Shown here in pieces: positions 34,290 to 46,049 of a stretch of DNA of 64,000 bases. Position numbers and translations under genes: made by a program. Every line of letters begins with the position of its first letter. The stretch's first letter is position 1. The stretch covers positions 53,039,001 through 53,103,000 of the forward strand of contig CM066732.1 of assembly GCA_033961575.1 (NCBI GenBank). The letters run 5' to 3'. A model generated the notes under the pieces. That model was given only the letters and a program-made list of their open reading frames with translations, did not search any database and had not been told where the DNA came from. The DNA is from Aselliscus stoliczkanus (taxonomy: Eukaryota; Chordata; Mammalia; Chiroptera; Hipposideridae).

Positions 34290-34485
34290 TCTAGCTTTTT
34301 ATAAATGTGTTTTCAGAATCACCCATTTTTATCCTCAGAACGCACCCTTACGGTATGTTGACAATTTATCTAAACCCATGTTTCAGAGATGAGCAAGGTG
34401 AGGCGCTGAGGGGTAAACTCGGTGGGGCAGGATAACGCCACAGCAGAGCGGGGAGCTCACCAACAGGCATGGGGTGTCTGACCCT
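34290..34485 (-). mobile_element. MIR SINE relic
   Basis: MIR complement: TTTTTATCCTCAGAACGCAC, CATGTTTCAGAGATGAGCAA, GGTGAGGCGCTGAGGGGTAA, CGCCACAGCAGAGCGGGGAG. Confidence 0.65.
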
Positions 34486-34489
34486 AACC

Positions 34490-35435
34490 CACGCCTCTCC
34501 TGGAACAAATTTCTTGACCTTTTTTTTTTTTACCACTTTCTTCTCCTTTGTAAAATGTGAGTAACACCAAACAAGTGCTTAACAAATATTTCTCTCATAA
34601 TGTGTACCCTGGGGGGAAAGGCTCAACCTGACCGTTGATTTGTTTTGGGTCTTGTGGGAGGGGGGATGTTGGGGGTGAGGAGAGCCGGGTCCTGCCCCGA
34701 CTGTGAGAGGAGGAAACAGCATGGATGGGGGGGCCGTGCCTGGGGTGGTGAAGGGCGATGGATGTTTAGTGCCTGAGACAGCGCTCTGCGTGGGTTCTCA
34801 GACATGCTTCTCAAAACGGCAGCTCTCAATGATAAGACGGAGCTATGAACCTTGACTTGGGGAACTCAGCCTTTGCCCAAAACTTGGGCCAGAGTAAGAT
34901 GGCACCTCCGTCCAAGTTACCAACACATTAGGAATGCAGGGATATTCACGCTTACAGGCTGCTGACAGGTGAACCTTCCCAGTCACAGCACCCCCTTCTT
35001 TGGGGGAGCAGAGGTGCTGCAGGCTCCACCATGAAGACACCTGGACACAGGGCTGCTGAGGCACAAAGCTGGGAGGGCCGCTGGCTGGCACCAAGCGGCT
35101 CCACACTGAGATCACGGAAAGCATGTCTGCCAGCCTGTCACGCCTCTGCATTCTGTTTGCCGTGCGTGGTGAGATTTTCACCTCTTCATCCTATTAGCCT
35201 ACGTTCATCTGTCCTGTCAACATGTCATAAAGTGTTTATAACGCACCGCTCCAGAACAGCACTGAAGTAATGAGAATAAATAGATCCTGATACACGTATC
35301 GCTACCACTGAGACTGAACTGCACAGCAGTCATGAGTATTTAGAAGGTGTTGACTTGCTTCGCGCCGCACAGGCATTTGGGAAATTTTGCCATAAGTGGG
35401 GGTCTGATGTTTGGGGAACCATGGGGCAGCAATGT
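34490..35435. other. Unassigned sequence
   Basis: No gene. A 12-T run lies near 34519-34530. Confidence 0.4.
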
Positions 35436-35439
35436 ACAG

Positions 35440-35590
35440 AAGGAACTGGGAGCGGGCCACGCTCGAAGCCCTGTCACTATCTGGAGTGCCTGGCTGTGAG
35501 TGTCCTTAGCAAGCCCCTTAAACTCTCTAGGTTTTAATTTGCTTACCTCTAAGATCTCTCCTAGGTTTGAAATTCTGATTCTGGGGGAAG
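35440..35590 (+). mobile_element. MIR-type relic
   Basis: CCTGTCACTATCTGGAGTGC, CTTAGCAAGCCCCTTAAACT, CTCTAGGTTTTAATTTGCTT, CCTCTAAGATCTCTCC: central and right MIR parts. Confidence 0.6.
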
Positions 35591-35594
35591 TAGA

Positions 35595-36565
35595 GGCCTC
35601 CATATGTCACTTCAGTCCTCTTGCCGGGCCTGAGCCAACACTGCCATGACCAATTCAGCCTGACCCCCGCTGGGCCTCACGTGGGCTCAGCCTGACGGCG
35701 CCCAGCCTCAGGCCTGCAGGTCTCCCATCCTGGGACCCCTCACTTGACCCTGCGGTGCAAACGGCCACACTGCACGATCTGAAAGTGCATGGACATTCAC
35801 GCTCTGCAGGTCAAATCTGGCTGAAGTTCCTCTCCTACTCAACCAGACAGACTGTTCTGAGGAGCATCGTTTTATTTGGCTTGCAGAAGACAGTCCCATG
35901 ACATGGGGCAATCAGTGACACTTACCAAGTCACTCTCACATGGCTCTCCCTCCTGTGCCTCTCACCCCTGTTCCCTGGGGATTTTACTCCCTAACTTAGA
36001 GCTTTGCCTTTGTTAGGCTTCTCTTTCTGGAGAAACTGAGCTAAAACGCTAGGAATGCTCATGGATCAAGTTAGACAATGTGAAATTTATAGTCCAACAG
36101 AAATGCCCAGAGTCTGGCATTTGATTTGTGACTGTTTTTAGAAAGTAGAGTATCACTGGCCAAAATAAGACAAATTAGTTTGTCTATCTATCCATCTGCC
36201 TATCTACCTAGAGGAAGAGATAAAATTCCCTTCAGAAGTGACCTTTAAGTGAGGCAAGGAGAAAGTCCGACACAGCCTTTCCTGTCACTGAGGCTTGTGA
36301 GTGGGGAAGTCAACCAACATCTCTCTTCCCTGGCTGCCTTGCTCGGCTTGAACCCAACAAGGCAGCCACTCGTGCCACTGGCTCCCTGAGCTCTGTCTTC
36401 GCACCTCTAGGGTGCTCCTATTGGCTTTCTTCTGAAAATAACTCTGCCTGAAATTGTTATATGTTTTTATGTGGCCTCACTGGAGACCCAGCCATGAGAG
36501 AAAATACAAGTTCCAAGAGTAGAAAACTGAATTCTAAGATCCTACACCAATGATGTCACTTCAGC
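35595..36565. other. Unassigned sequence
   Basis: No gene. A degenerate TATC tract (36180-36212) is present. Confidence 0.4.
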
Positions 36566-36569
36566 ACAC

Positions 36570-36946
36570 AATTGCACGCCGATGACCTCGGGGGAGCATT
36601 CTGAGGGGCGTGTGGTTAGGCGGCTTTGTCGCCGTGAACATCACAGGGTGCGCACACAGACACCTAGATGGTCGGCCCACTGCACACCTGGGCCACACGG
36701 GCCAGCCTCGCACTCCTGGGCTACCAGCCCGTCCAGCACGTCACTGCACTGAATACTGTATTTTATACGACTGGCAGCACAGTATTTGTTTACGCCAGCA
36801 TCACCACAAACATGTGAGTAATGAGTTGTGCTGTGACACCTAGGACATCACTAGGTGACCATTTTTCAGCTCTCTTATACTCTTACAGGACCACTGCTAT
36901 ATACGCTATCTGTGGACTGGAACGTCGCTATGCAGCATGACTGTGC
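36570..36946 (+). mobile_element. MER2 (Tigger-type) non-autonomous DNA transposon
   Basis: The sequence tracks MER2 from near the left end to the right terminus: GAGCATTCTGAGGGGCGTGTGG aligned to the ACGTTCTGAGAAATGCGTCG part, GGCGGCTTTGTCGCCGTGAA, ACACCTAGATGGTCGGCCCA, CTGCACACCTGGGCCACACG, GCTACCAGCCCGTCCAGCAC, CACTGCACTGAATACTGTAT, then GGACCACTGCTATATACGCT and GAACGTCGCTATGCAGCATG ending ACTGT. The middle is shortened. Many C-to-T-type changes run the other way, giving a more GC-rich copy than the usual consensus. Confidence 0.8.
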
Positions 36947-36949
36947 TTT

Positions 36950-38620
36950 GGGTTCTTCTCCTGGGCCCTGAAGATGCTCCCCGAGTCTGCAGAGACTCAT
37001 ATTTGGGGGTTTGGTGCTATTGTTGTCACCTGCCTGCGTGCTTTCTCCGGCCCCAGCCCCAACTTCTTCTGGTTCTATACAAGCCAGGCGCTCTGCCCAG
37101 GGCTGGCTCAGGCCGGGCCAGACTTAGTGCCTTAACCTGCCCCTCAAGCCAGAAACTGGTCCAGGAAACAGTACTTGACCCAACCCAGGGCAATCAGAGG
37201 ACTTCACTATTGTTTTATGTATTAACTAATGTGACTCTCGTTTTCCTTTTGATGGAAGCTTTGGAAACGTGACCCAGTGTTTCCAGTATCAGTGATCAGT
37301 CGAATGGAGAAGGCTTTTCTGGTATACCAGGGAATGAAGCTGAGACAGAGGAAACAACAAAAAAACGGACGGACACAGGGAGACCGAGTCTTGGTATCAA
37401 GTCCCCACTTCCGGTCTCTGAGCTTCACATATTCCTGTAGTTTATTTTTCTTCTCCGAGATGTCCCACTATCATTTTACTAAATCCCTTCTTTGCTGAAG
37501 TTGGCTGAAATTGGGTTTCTGTCCCTTGAAATCAAAAGTAGCAAAAATAAAATGTAATAAATGTCTTGAAAAAAAAAAAAGAATCCTGGTTAATAGAGAT
37601 GTGATCATATAAAAAGCAAAGCCCTTTCCCTACTTTAATATGCTTTGCTAGTCTTTTCTTCTCTGTGCAAAAAAAAAAAAAATGAATTTGATATGGAGAT
37701 AAAGTGGGGCCTGCCAGCTATCCTGTGCACAGGTTAGTTAAGCTGGATTTATGAATCATCTTGGGACCCTGATACATCGCTCATTTTTTTCATGCCACAG
37801 AAAGGTTTTATTTGGATGGCTGCACAAACCAGAATAGGAAGCCATGGCTTAAGATGACAAAAAAAAAAAAAAGTCATCCAAGCCAGTGTGCACTGCTGTG
37901 TTAGTGTTAAATTTCACTCATGTGTACAACAGATGGAGGAAAAACCCAGAATGTTTCAATTTGGTCTTGTCTTATTCGGTTGGCCACACTGTCGGGTCAG
38001 TAGAAAGCCCAGGCTAACTCTATGGATAGAGGCTTTTCACCACGGACTTCCATGATCATTTATTTCCATATCTTTCAGAGGCACTGACAGCTGAGTAATT
38101 ATGCAGCACGGAATACCTAATTGCATTCAATAATTACATGGGCGACGGCAGTGTGGAAAATAAAGAGTTACGAAAATGACACATTGTTTCTGACCAGATG
38201 AGAGGAACCACCGTTCTGGGCCCAGCAGAAACAGCTGCCCGCCGCGCGGCTGGCGCCCTGCCTGCTCATCTGGGCAGCATGGCCACCCAGCAGCACGGAT
38301 GTGAACCCCGAGATACTCTGAGAGCTGACCCTTGTGGCTGTGAATGTCTTTCTCCGAAACACATCATGTGGGCTCCTTTTACACTGGAAAAGGCTGTTTC
38401 AAAAACCGATTTTCAAACATGTGTTGTCTAGCTTCTGAACGGTTTTCTCCAAAGATGGAGGCACTTTGGGGTGGGGCCTCCCAGCTCCACATTCCTATGT
38501 ATTAGGCCCCCAGCTCGGGCGGGCCTGGCTGCCATGTACCTGGATCCCGGTATGAGCCCCTTTACACCAACAGACAATGGGAAGTCAAATTCTCTGCATT
38601 TGCAGAGCACGCTCTTCCTC
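36950..38620. other. Unassigned sequence, possible conserved block at 38040-38180
   Basis: No gene supported. Three A-rich tracts occur (37569-37580, 37669-37682, 37858-37872). The part 38040-38180 contains GAGTAATTATGCAG, CCTAATTGCATTCAATAATTAC: several homeodomain-type TAATTA/TAATTG cores in clean unique sequence, a pattern common in conserved enhancers. This is inference only. Confidence 0.35.
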
Positions 38621-38622
38621 TC

Positions 38623-38639
38623 AAAGGTGCTCTATTTTA
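38623..38639. repeat. Left target-site duplication of a short SINE
   Basis: AAAGGTGCTCTATTTTA; one mismatch to 38748-38764 (AAAGGTGCTCCATTTTA). Confidence 0.85.
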
Positions 38640-38747
38640 TTTTATTTTAGTTTTGAGGGCAGTCACTGGCCCTCATATGTGGGACCCGAACTGGGGCTGC
38701 TGGCGTCCCAAGCCAGCGCTTACCCACCGCGCCACTTGGCCAGCCCA
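38640..38747 (-). mobile_element. Short-form tRNA SINE, minus strand
   Basis: On the minus strand: GGGCTGGCCAAGTGGCGCGG, box B GGTTCGG-equivalent (AGTTCGGGTCC), then GAGGGCCAGTGACTGCCCTC and an AAAACTAAAATAAAATA tail. The 3' end falls at the same CTGCCCTC point as the other short copies. A 2-bp deletion removes CA from CACTGCC. Confidence 0.9.
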
Positions 38748-38764
38748 AAAGGTGCTCCATTTTA
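38748..38764. repeat. Right target-site duplication of a short SINE
   Basis: AAAGGTGCTCCATTTTA, one mismatch to the left copy. Confidence 0.85.
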
Positions 38765-38901
38765 AACCCAGCTCCACTCAGTTTATGAGGTGGGGATTAT
38801 CACCACCTTCTAATGAAGGAGATGCCTGTGGGCCATGAGAAGGTCCAGGATGAGTTAGGACTGATCCTAACTCACACAGAGTATGATCTCCTTGCTGCTG
38901 T

Positions 38902-38903
<2 letters not shown>

Positions 38904-38962
<59 letters not shown>

Positions 38963-38975
38963 TTCACACACACAC
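38904..38975. repeat. (CT)n microsatellite followed by (CA)n
   Basis: About 48 bp of pure CT, then TTTCTCTCTCTTT and a short CA run. Homopurine-homopyrimidine, so potentially triplex-prone. Confidence 0.95.
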
Positions 38976-38979
38976 GCCC

Positions 38980-40085
38980 ATCAGTGGGAGATGTGTCAAT
39001 CAGTAGTGATCACCTGCTATCTGATTATTTCCTCCAGGAGATATGAGATTTCCTAGTCCTTTATCTTGACCAGGGTTAATCCACCACTGGATAAAAAAAA
39101 TTATCTGTATTAATCAAAGTACGAATCTATCTGTGCTCTCCTTTCTTCCAGCAATCGCCAGCCAATTTAGAGTTGACTGTGTGTCAATCCTCACATCTTT
39201 GCAAGAAGGAAAAAACATTCATAATGCTATACTGTACCAGTCTACTTTGAGCCTCAGGAGTCCTAGCATTGGTGTGTTATTTCCACAAAAATTCAAGTAC
39301 CAGTAAAGACCTTTAGGGAATTCTTCAATAGATAATACAGAGAGAAACAAAGGTAATATAGACAGGGCACTAGATGGTCACTGAAATAAACAGTTCTCTT
39401 CAATCATTATTAAAAGAATACCAGCCAAATATTGCCATAAAATTTTGCCAAAAAATTTTTGCAAAGAAGGTCACATACAAAAGAATTGCAAAGCCCCACT
39501 CTCAAAATATGTTTAAAGCCATTATAGTGAAATCAACCAGAGAGAAAACTAAGGCAGAGGTAGCAGTGGAGGACCAGCATCCGAGGTGAGGGGTCTTGAC
39601 AGAGCTTTCTGCTTTGGTACAATGTGCAGCGTCACCACACAGTAAGAGCACTGGAGAGGGGGTGTTCAGAGACACCCCTATTTGCTGGGATGCAGCAGGA
39701 TGTGCACTAACATCTATGGTGAGTCTCCCATGTAAGATCCATGGACCAGGAAAGCTGTGACACACTGAGGCCTGAATGCATCAGACAGTGGTCAGCAGAC
39801 AGGAGCTGCCCCTGCCACTCAGTGTTCTATGACCTTCTATTACCCAGGCACTGTTCTTCTGAGTGGGTGCTTAGAGAACATTTCTGAGAGGCACTTAGTA
39901 ATGTATGAACCTCTGAGAAAGGGAAAAGAGATTGGGAGTAACTTTGTGAATAAAATGAAAAAATGGGCTTCTGCACATAGAAAATGTATGAAAACAAACC
40001 AACGGAGCCACTTTAAAATGGAGCTGGAGCTGCCAAGCCAGAGAAGCTGTCATGCACACTGTACACCTTAAACCTTTGGAGTGTT
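38980..40085. other. Unassigned AT-rich sequence
   Basis: No gene recognised. Two plus-strand frames (39374-39589, 71 codons; 39829-40071, 80 codons) are Lys/Ser-rich as expected in AT-rich DNA and match no family I know. This stretch could be a decayed transposon that I cannot name. Confidence 0.35.
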
Positions 40086-40089
40086 AAAA

Positions 40090-40435
40090 CAGGACAAAAG
40101 AGCCTTTGGACAGGGGCGCCTAAGGAGATCTTGTGTCCTAAAGAACTGTTTGCAAAAATAACAAGAAAGCAGACATTATGACTACTGGACTGATGACTAT
40201 TGAACTGAAATTTAAAAACACTGTTCAGAATTAGCACCACTATGTTATGTCACCTGCACCAACAGAAATGCCTTCCTTCTACGGATGTCATTGTCCCCTC
40301 CCCTTCTCATAAATACCGTTGCCTCTGTTTCCTAATCAGAACGTTATTTGGGCTTCTGTCTGAATCAGTGCTTCCCAAATATATATAAATGTTTGGATCT
40401 CAAATACATTCTTGTTGCCTCTTATTTTGAAGGTT
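40090..40435 (+). mobile_element. Possible LTR-like segment
   Basis: The order CCCCTCCCCTTCTCATAAATACCGTTGCCTC, then TTCTGTCTGAATCAGTGCTTCCC, and CTCAAATACATTCTTGTTGCC resembles a class I LTR promoter, R and U5 arrangement (TATA-like ATAAATA, then a T-rich 3' part). No paired LTR, primer-binding site or viral gene is visible. This is a guess from layout. Confidence 0.3.
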
Positions 40436-40439
40436 TTTT

Positions 40440-40820
40440 TTAAATTTTTTTTAAAAGATTAACAAAGACAATTCAAAAGAGGGAGAAAGATAGAAAGTGC
40501 CTCTATTTTCTTTCTGTTTTGGGCATGACACTGTTTTGTGTACATTGAGATTGCCGTAGTTGGTACTTCAGGTCAACCCATGCAGTGGCACAGCAGTGCC
40601 AGCAACATGCATCAATGAAGCAGGGAGACACCCATACAGTATGATCTGGTGTTGGGCAGGCTCCAGGCCCTAAAATAGTTCTGCCCCTGGCTTCACATTA
40701 AGTAGTGATTGCTTCAGGTTCCTCTCTTTAAATGCAAATAACTCTGGAAAAGATAATATGTTAGGAGAGGCCTCAAGCATCCCAGCGATTAGCTTATCAG
40801 ATCACTTTCCCATGAGGCCA
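40440..40820. other. Unassigned sequence
   Basis: T- and A-rich start (TTTTTTTTAAATTTTTTTTAA), then ordinary sequence without recognisable feature. Confidence 0.4.
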
Positions 40821-40824
40821 TTAA

Positions 40825-40990
40825 GATTTACCTTGACTTGGTGCTACTATGTGATCTTGGGTAAGCCCCTTAGCCTCAATGACCTCTGTTATACAGACAC
40901 CATGGCCCCATCTGCCTCTAAGGAAAGTTGAAAGAATTGAATAAGATAATATGTAAGTAATAAAGCAATATGGACACCATTGAGTCATCA
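40825..40990 (+). mobile_element. MIR SINE relic
   Basis: TGACTTGGTGCTACTATGTG, GATCTTGGGTAAGCCCCTTA, GCCTCAATGACCTCTGTTAT, then GAAAGAATTGAATAAGATAA: MIR central and right parts. Confidence 0.7.
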
Positions 40991-41164
40991 CAGCTAGAAT
41001 TGGAATAGCGCAGGAAGCCTGAGGGGCAAGGGCCTAAAACGCAAGAACCGTATTACAATCTGAGGCCCAGCACCGGACTCACACTTATTTTTATATAGGC
41101 TGTGCCTTGTAGCTCAAAGAAAGCACACTGAAATTAGAGTCAGAAGACCTAGATTTCAAAACTG

Positions 41165-41895
41165 TTAGACAGGAAAGTAGGCAAAAATTATGAGAAGGAA
41201 GTTAAGGAAGATTCAAATGGCCAAAAATACTAGACAAAATATCCAAGTTCACTAGTAATATAAGAAATGCGAATTAAATAGCAAGGTGCCATTTTTACCC
41301 ATAAAATATTTTTAAAAATAACAGAGTGTATGAGTATAGAGGAAAATGAGATGCTGATGGCTGTACAACGTGGATTACTTAGCAACATGGATCAAAAGTA
41401 AAAAAAAAAAAAGTGTGATCCAGTAATTCCAATTCCAGCACTTTTTTGAAGAAATAAATAAGATGTATAAACATTTAACTATAAGCGTTCTTATTACAGC
41501 ATTGCTTATAATCACAAAGGAAATTTAGAAATTATCTAAATGTCCAACAAAAAATGGTCATAAATTATGGTACAAGCCCACAATTATATATTATTCCCCT
41601 ATTTTGAAATGTTGTAGAAGTATATATATTAATATAGAAAAACAGTACCTAATAACTTTCTAAGTGAAAAAGACTGTTGTAAAATAATACGCACATTATT
41701 TGTCCATGTATCTCCTTTCCACCCATTTATCTATCTACAACAAAAAACAGTTATCAAAAATGTCAATAATAGTTCTCTCTGGGTGTGGGACCATAATGTA
41801 TTTTCATTTTCTTCTTTATCTGTATTTCCAAAAATTTCCATAATCAACTTATTTTACATATGTAAAAAATGTTGATTTTTATGAGACATCTTGTC
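41165..41895 (+). mobile_element. LINE-1 (L1ME-type) 3' relic, plus strand
   Basis: ORF2 C-terminus and 3' region of an old L1: TTCAAATGGCCAAAAATACT, GTTCACTAGTAATATAAGAA, AATGCGAATTAAATAGCAAG, GATCCAGTAATTCCAATTCC, TTACAGCATTGCTTATAATC, TAAATGTCCAACAAAAAATG, AATTATGGTACAAGCCCACA, CTCTCTGGGTGTGGGACC. All frames are broken. Confidence 0.8.
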
Positions 41896-41899
41896 AGGA

Positions 41900-42760
41900 G
41901 AGAAATTCTAATAGGAGTAGAACTATTAGATTCCCAGTCTATAAAATGTGGGAAGAGGGAATTACCTTTCCTACAAAGTTTACAAGACTCTCAGGAATAA
42001 TGTGAGATATGTGTGGAACGAGTTTTGGAAGCCATAAATCTCTTAGTACAGTCAGAAAGGAAGGCGGCGAGAATGTTATTTCTGCTCAGTTGCCTGCTGT
42101 AAGAAAAACAGTTTCAGCACCACGGACAGCGAAGCCACCCAGTTATGTTGAAAAACATTGCCCACCAAACTGAAGGAAAGCAGATGAAATCAAACCAGCT
42201 TCTAAGTGCAGACATGTGTCAACTAATGCAAGAACTTATTTCATTAAAGTAGTTGCAGAGTGATTAGTCAATCCATTCAGTCACTAAAACACCTCCCCAT
42301 AAGTATCTGGTAACAGTAAGTGACATCTGGCAAGAAATCCTATTACACAGGGCTTGTTAGCAGCCTACAACAGAGAGCAGGGTGCTCACGAGGAATCTGT
42401 CCTCTCAGCAGCCACAGCTAACCTTCCTCCCTCCAGGCTTTTCTAGCCTCCTCGACAGCATCGAGTTCCTTGCTTCACATGAACGCAACACAACCATACT
42501 TTGAGAGCACAAGGCGGCGGCTGCTGTATACACCACCCACTCAGGGACCACAAGCACCTTGCATGGAACAGCCACACACACATCAGTTCTCAGGCTCCAA
42601 GCACAGCTCCCAGTCAGCAGGGCTCTGGGACTAGAGCCAAGAGAGGGCCTACACACACATCTAGAGATTGGGAAAGGTGGCGGGCTGCTGTACAAGCTGT
42701 TCTCTGACCTCCAAATCCCCACCCCCGCCCTCCCTGCTCCTACAAAGATTTGAATTTCAC
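41900..42760. other. Unassigned sequence
   Basis: No gene. Frames of up to 123 codons (42405-42776, minus) show no recognisable family. Confidence 0.4.
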
Positions 42761-42764
42761 CTTT

Positions 42765-43330
42765 GAAGACATTCATTCATTTTAAAGGTATTTAACGAGC
42801 ACCTACTATGTGCCAGACAGTGTTCTGGGCACGAGGTATACCAGCAAGGACAAAGGAAGGTAAGGTCCCTGCAGTCAGGGAGTTTAACACACAAAAGGGT
42901 AAGATAATGTTAAGTGCTGTCATGAAATGAAAAGAAGTCCATGGGATTAAGGGCGACTGCGAATGGGGGTCAAGTTTAGATTAGGTTTCTCTTAGGAAGG
43001 CTTCTCTAAGAAGAGAAGACCTGAGAAATGAAAAGGAAGCAGCCACGGAAAATATCTGAGGGAAAAGCATTGTAGGGAGAGGGGACAGCACAGGCTCTGA
43101 GCTGGAAAAGACTTGGTGTGTTCAAGGCGTCAGAGTTTAGTGGTCATGGAGAGAGGCCCGTGAGATGGAGCCAGGGAGGCGGGCAGAGCCCAGGTCACGT
43201 TCAGCCACATAAGCCATGGGCTTGAACTTGAATTCTGCCATCTTGTCCATGAGCAATGGGGGGCCAATGGGAGGTTTCAAGATAGGGTATGATACTTGGG
43301 CTGTTGAGTGGACATATTTTGTGATTTAAA
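42765..43330 (-). mobile_element. L2 LINE 3' relic, minus strand
   Basis: L2 complement in order: CATTCATTCATTTTAAAGGT, GAGCACCTACTATGTGCCAG, GTTCTGGGCACGAGGTATAC, GGTCCCTGCAGTCAGGGAGT, GTTAAGTGCTGTCATGAAAT, TAGGAAGGCTTCTCTAAG, GAAGACCTGAGAAATGAAAA, GGGGACAGCACAGGCTCTGA, GAGATGGAGCCAGGG, then GGGCTTGAACTTGAATTCTG, CCAATGGGAGGTTTCAAG. Confidence 0.82.
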
Positions 43331-43334
43331 GGTC

Positions 43335-43680
43335 GATTTCTCAAGGTTTCTCCTTTTAGATGCAAATGTCCTGGGTGGAGGTAGCATCTTTATGGTACTC
43401 TAATGACAATCCCCTCTTTTCCCACTTCCGTCAAGGGAGAGCGAAAGCAGTGGGTGTCTGACTAGGAGGCTCTGAATGTCGGGAAAGTGTTTCAAAAGGC
43501 AAGAAGCCACGTGCACCTAAGAACAAACAACCCTGCCAAGGGCAGCCCCCAGTGTGGTGCAGGGTTTGGAGCCCATGAGAGCCAAATTCAAAACCGGGTT
43601 CCTCAGTTCCCCTACCTCCTGACCGTGAGCAGGCTGCACTCTTAGGAAGCTGGCTACAAAAGCACATGGAATGGGCCTCA
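43335..43680. other. Unassigned sequence
   Basis: No gene or repeat recognised. Confidence 0.4.
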
Positions 43681-43685
43681 CTTGC

Positions 43686-44055
43686 TGCTATGGACTGAAT
43701 GTTTATGTCCCCCCAAAACGTCTATGTTGAAAGCCCACCCCTCAATGGGATGGCATAAGGAAGTGGGGCCTCTGGGGGAGATGAGGGTCAGATGAGGTCA
43801 TGAAGGTGGGGCCCTCATGAATGGAGTTAGTGCCCTCAGAAGAATCATAAGAGAGCTTATTTCCCAATCTATTCTCGGACGTGAGGACACAGCGAGAAGT
43901 CAGTAGCCTGCAACCCAGAAAAGAGCCCTCATCAGAACATGGCCACCGGCACCCTGATCTGAGACTTCCGGCTTCCAGACTGTAATAAATAAAAGTCTGT
44001 TGTTTACAAGCCACCCAGCTTGTGGTATTCTGCTCTAGCAGCCTGAGCTAAGACA
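43686..44055 (+). mobile_element. Solo MaLR-type LTR, plus strand
   Basis: Complete from TG to CA. TGCTATGGACTGAATGTTTA, AAGTGGGGCCTCTGGGGGAG, GAGGTCATGAAGGTGGGGCC, CTCATGAATGGAGTTAGTGC, GTGAGGACACAGCGAGAAG, CTTCCAGACTGTAATAAATA (polyadenylation signal), AAGCCACCCAGCTTGTGGTA, GAGCTAAGACA. Flanking 5-mers CTTGC and CTTGT are a near-perfect target duplication. No internal region is present. Confidence 0.85.
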
Positions 44056-44059
44056 CTTG

Positions 44060-46040
44060 TAACTGTACTGAAATTGACCTCAGTCATCCCTGTGAATTCC
44101 TGAACTGACAAATGCACTATAGGAATACATCAAGACTTAAGTCGGTATCATAACACCTGAGTGCTTATAAGCATCCTAGACCTACACTAGGTACTAGGGT
44201 TTCAAAAGTGATCAGACAGCAACAACATCCACATGCCTCCATGCACACTATCTTTCTCAGAAAGCGATGAACTTTTGGAAACAAGCTTTGGCAAAGAAAT
44301 CTTCTTAAGCTACAAGTAACAGGATGGATATTCCAAGCACCTTTAAAAGTCTATGCGACTCTCTGCCAGTAGGAAACAGCACGGCTGCACTGCTGTTTGG
44401 CATGGCTTCTAGTTCTGAATTAATTAGCAGGGTGAGCTGGATGGAACCCACGTCTAATTCTTGGGGGACTTGGTACGATGGCAGGAGTTCTGCAGCGTAA
44501 ATTGTTTACTACTGAGGCCAGTCTTGCTTATTTGATAGAACGCGTGGTGTGCTGTTCAATTGCGCAGGGGAGGGAGAGAGAGGGGAGGGGTTCCCGTAAT
44601 CGTCAGTCTTCTCCGTAATTGCCATGTCTGCCTACCGAATGAATTCACAAACACTAAAAAACAATTTTATGAAATGATGACTTGGGGAACCTGGAGAACA
44701 TCTGCCACAGCACGAACAGGGATGTGGATGAAGGGGCAGAAGCCACAAGTCCCAGGAAGGAGTGGAGACCAAGGAACTGGGGTTTCTCTACAGGGAGAAG
44801 GAGGGGGGCTGCCAGTCTAACAAGACCTCCCACCGATTCTCTCCACCTTCCACATCCTCAGAGCAAGGAAGGGATGCTACGGGGGGTTCACAATGGGAGG
44901 GGGGAAAACATGGCAGTGACTGGATGTCTGACCACCTCTATCTTTGCTCTTCCAAATAAACAACTGGTACCCCAGGGCACGAAGTAAAACACCCCAAACA
45001 TACTTTGGCCACCCCCACAAGCCACAGCCTTTTCTTCAGCGCCGCTCGTGATCCGAAGTAAACAGACAGCTAACTAGGAACAGAAACATGCCTGGTCAAA
45101 GCCACCTTTCTTTAAAAAGTTGGAGTTTTCCTTAAAAGTCAGCGAATAAAGAAGGGGACCAAAATTTCAAAGTTTCCTGTCTCCTCCCAGCCCACTGCTA
45201 AATCTATTTTCAGTTCAGACCACTTTATGACAAAATATAACTAACGCCTTCTCAATCATTACCCAAAAAATCACTCAGGTCATAGGTGAGGAAGTGGGAC
45301 CATGTGACAGTGGCATTGGGGCCACTACCAAAATTCCAGCATGACAAAGGATCTTTAAAAAAATCTGTGGCGTATGTCTTGGTAGCTGTGTCTAAGGAAT
45401 TATCTCCCAATGCAGTGAAGACATGGGGATGAAAATATAAGCCCCTGAAGTACCGTTTGTCTGAGATGGAGATTCGCTGGACATGAACCGGAAAGTGACT
45501 TAGAGTCAACACCTGTGTCGGAGTGACGGAAGTGAAAGTGGGAAAGAGACAGGAAAAGGTCTGACCAGGTGTGGCGCTCCGGGGCTGGGATGGCCCTTCA
45601 GAGGTGCCTGGTCTGGAGGCAAGCATGGTGGATGCCCTCAGCAAAGGGCATGAACTCAGGTGAGGGCTTTCTTTGGCTGAGAGAATCCCGGAGAGTGACT
45701 CAGCTGAGAGCCACTGGCCGGCGGTCCCAGCAGCTGGGGCTGCTGACCCATCCTGACGCGCAGATCTGGGCTGGAAGCCGCAGTACCCTTTATGTCAGTG
45801 GGGTCAGCCTGCTCAGTCCAGCCGGGAGTCTGCCCTCACAGAGCGCCTCGCACCCTGGAAACTTCCATCGGATCCGATTCGCCTCTGACAGTGGTCTCTG
45901 ATGACTGACTCCGAGCGTTCTCCAAGCTGAGTCCCTTACAGACACTTTCGTCCTGACTTCCTCCAGTGTCCCTGGAGGAGGGAACAGCCTCATGACCCAG
46001 CGCCCGAGGGCTCCCTCCTGACCCTCATTCCCCATCTGAA
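44060..46040. other. Unassigned sequence with a weak L2 trace
   Basis: No gene. At 44150-44230 TGAGTGCTTATAAGCATCCT and AGGTACTAGGGTTTCAAAAG could be an L2 complement. A minus-strand frame of 130 codons at 45252-45644 is not recognised as any family and lacks splice or start context; I leave it uncalled. Confidence 0.4.
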
Positions 46041-46049
46041 CAGCACTCT

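Noticed and set aside
45252..45644. Minus-strand frame of 130 codons with varied amino-acid composition
   Set aside because: It reads more protein-like than most, but I recognise no family, and I see no start context, neighbouring exons or polyadenylation signal. It would need a protein search; without a hit it stays uncalled.
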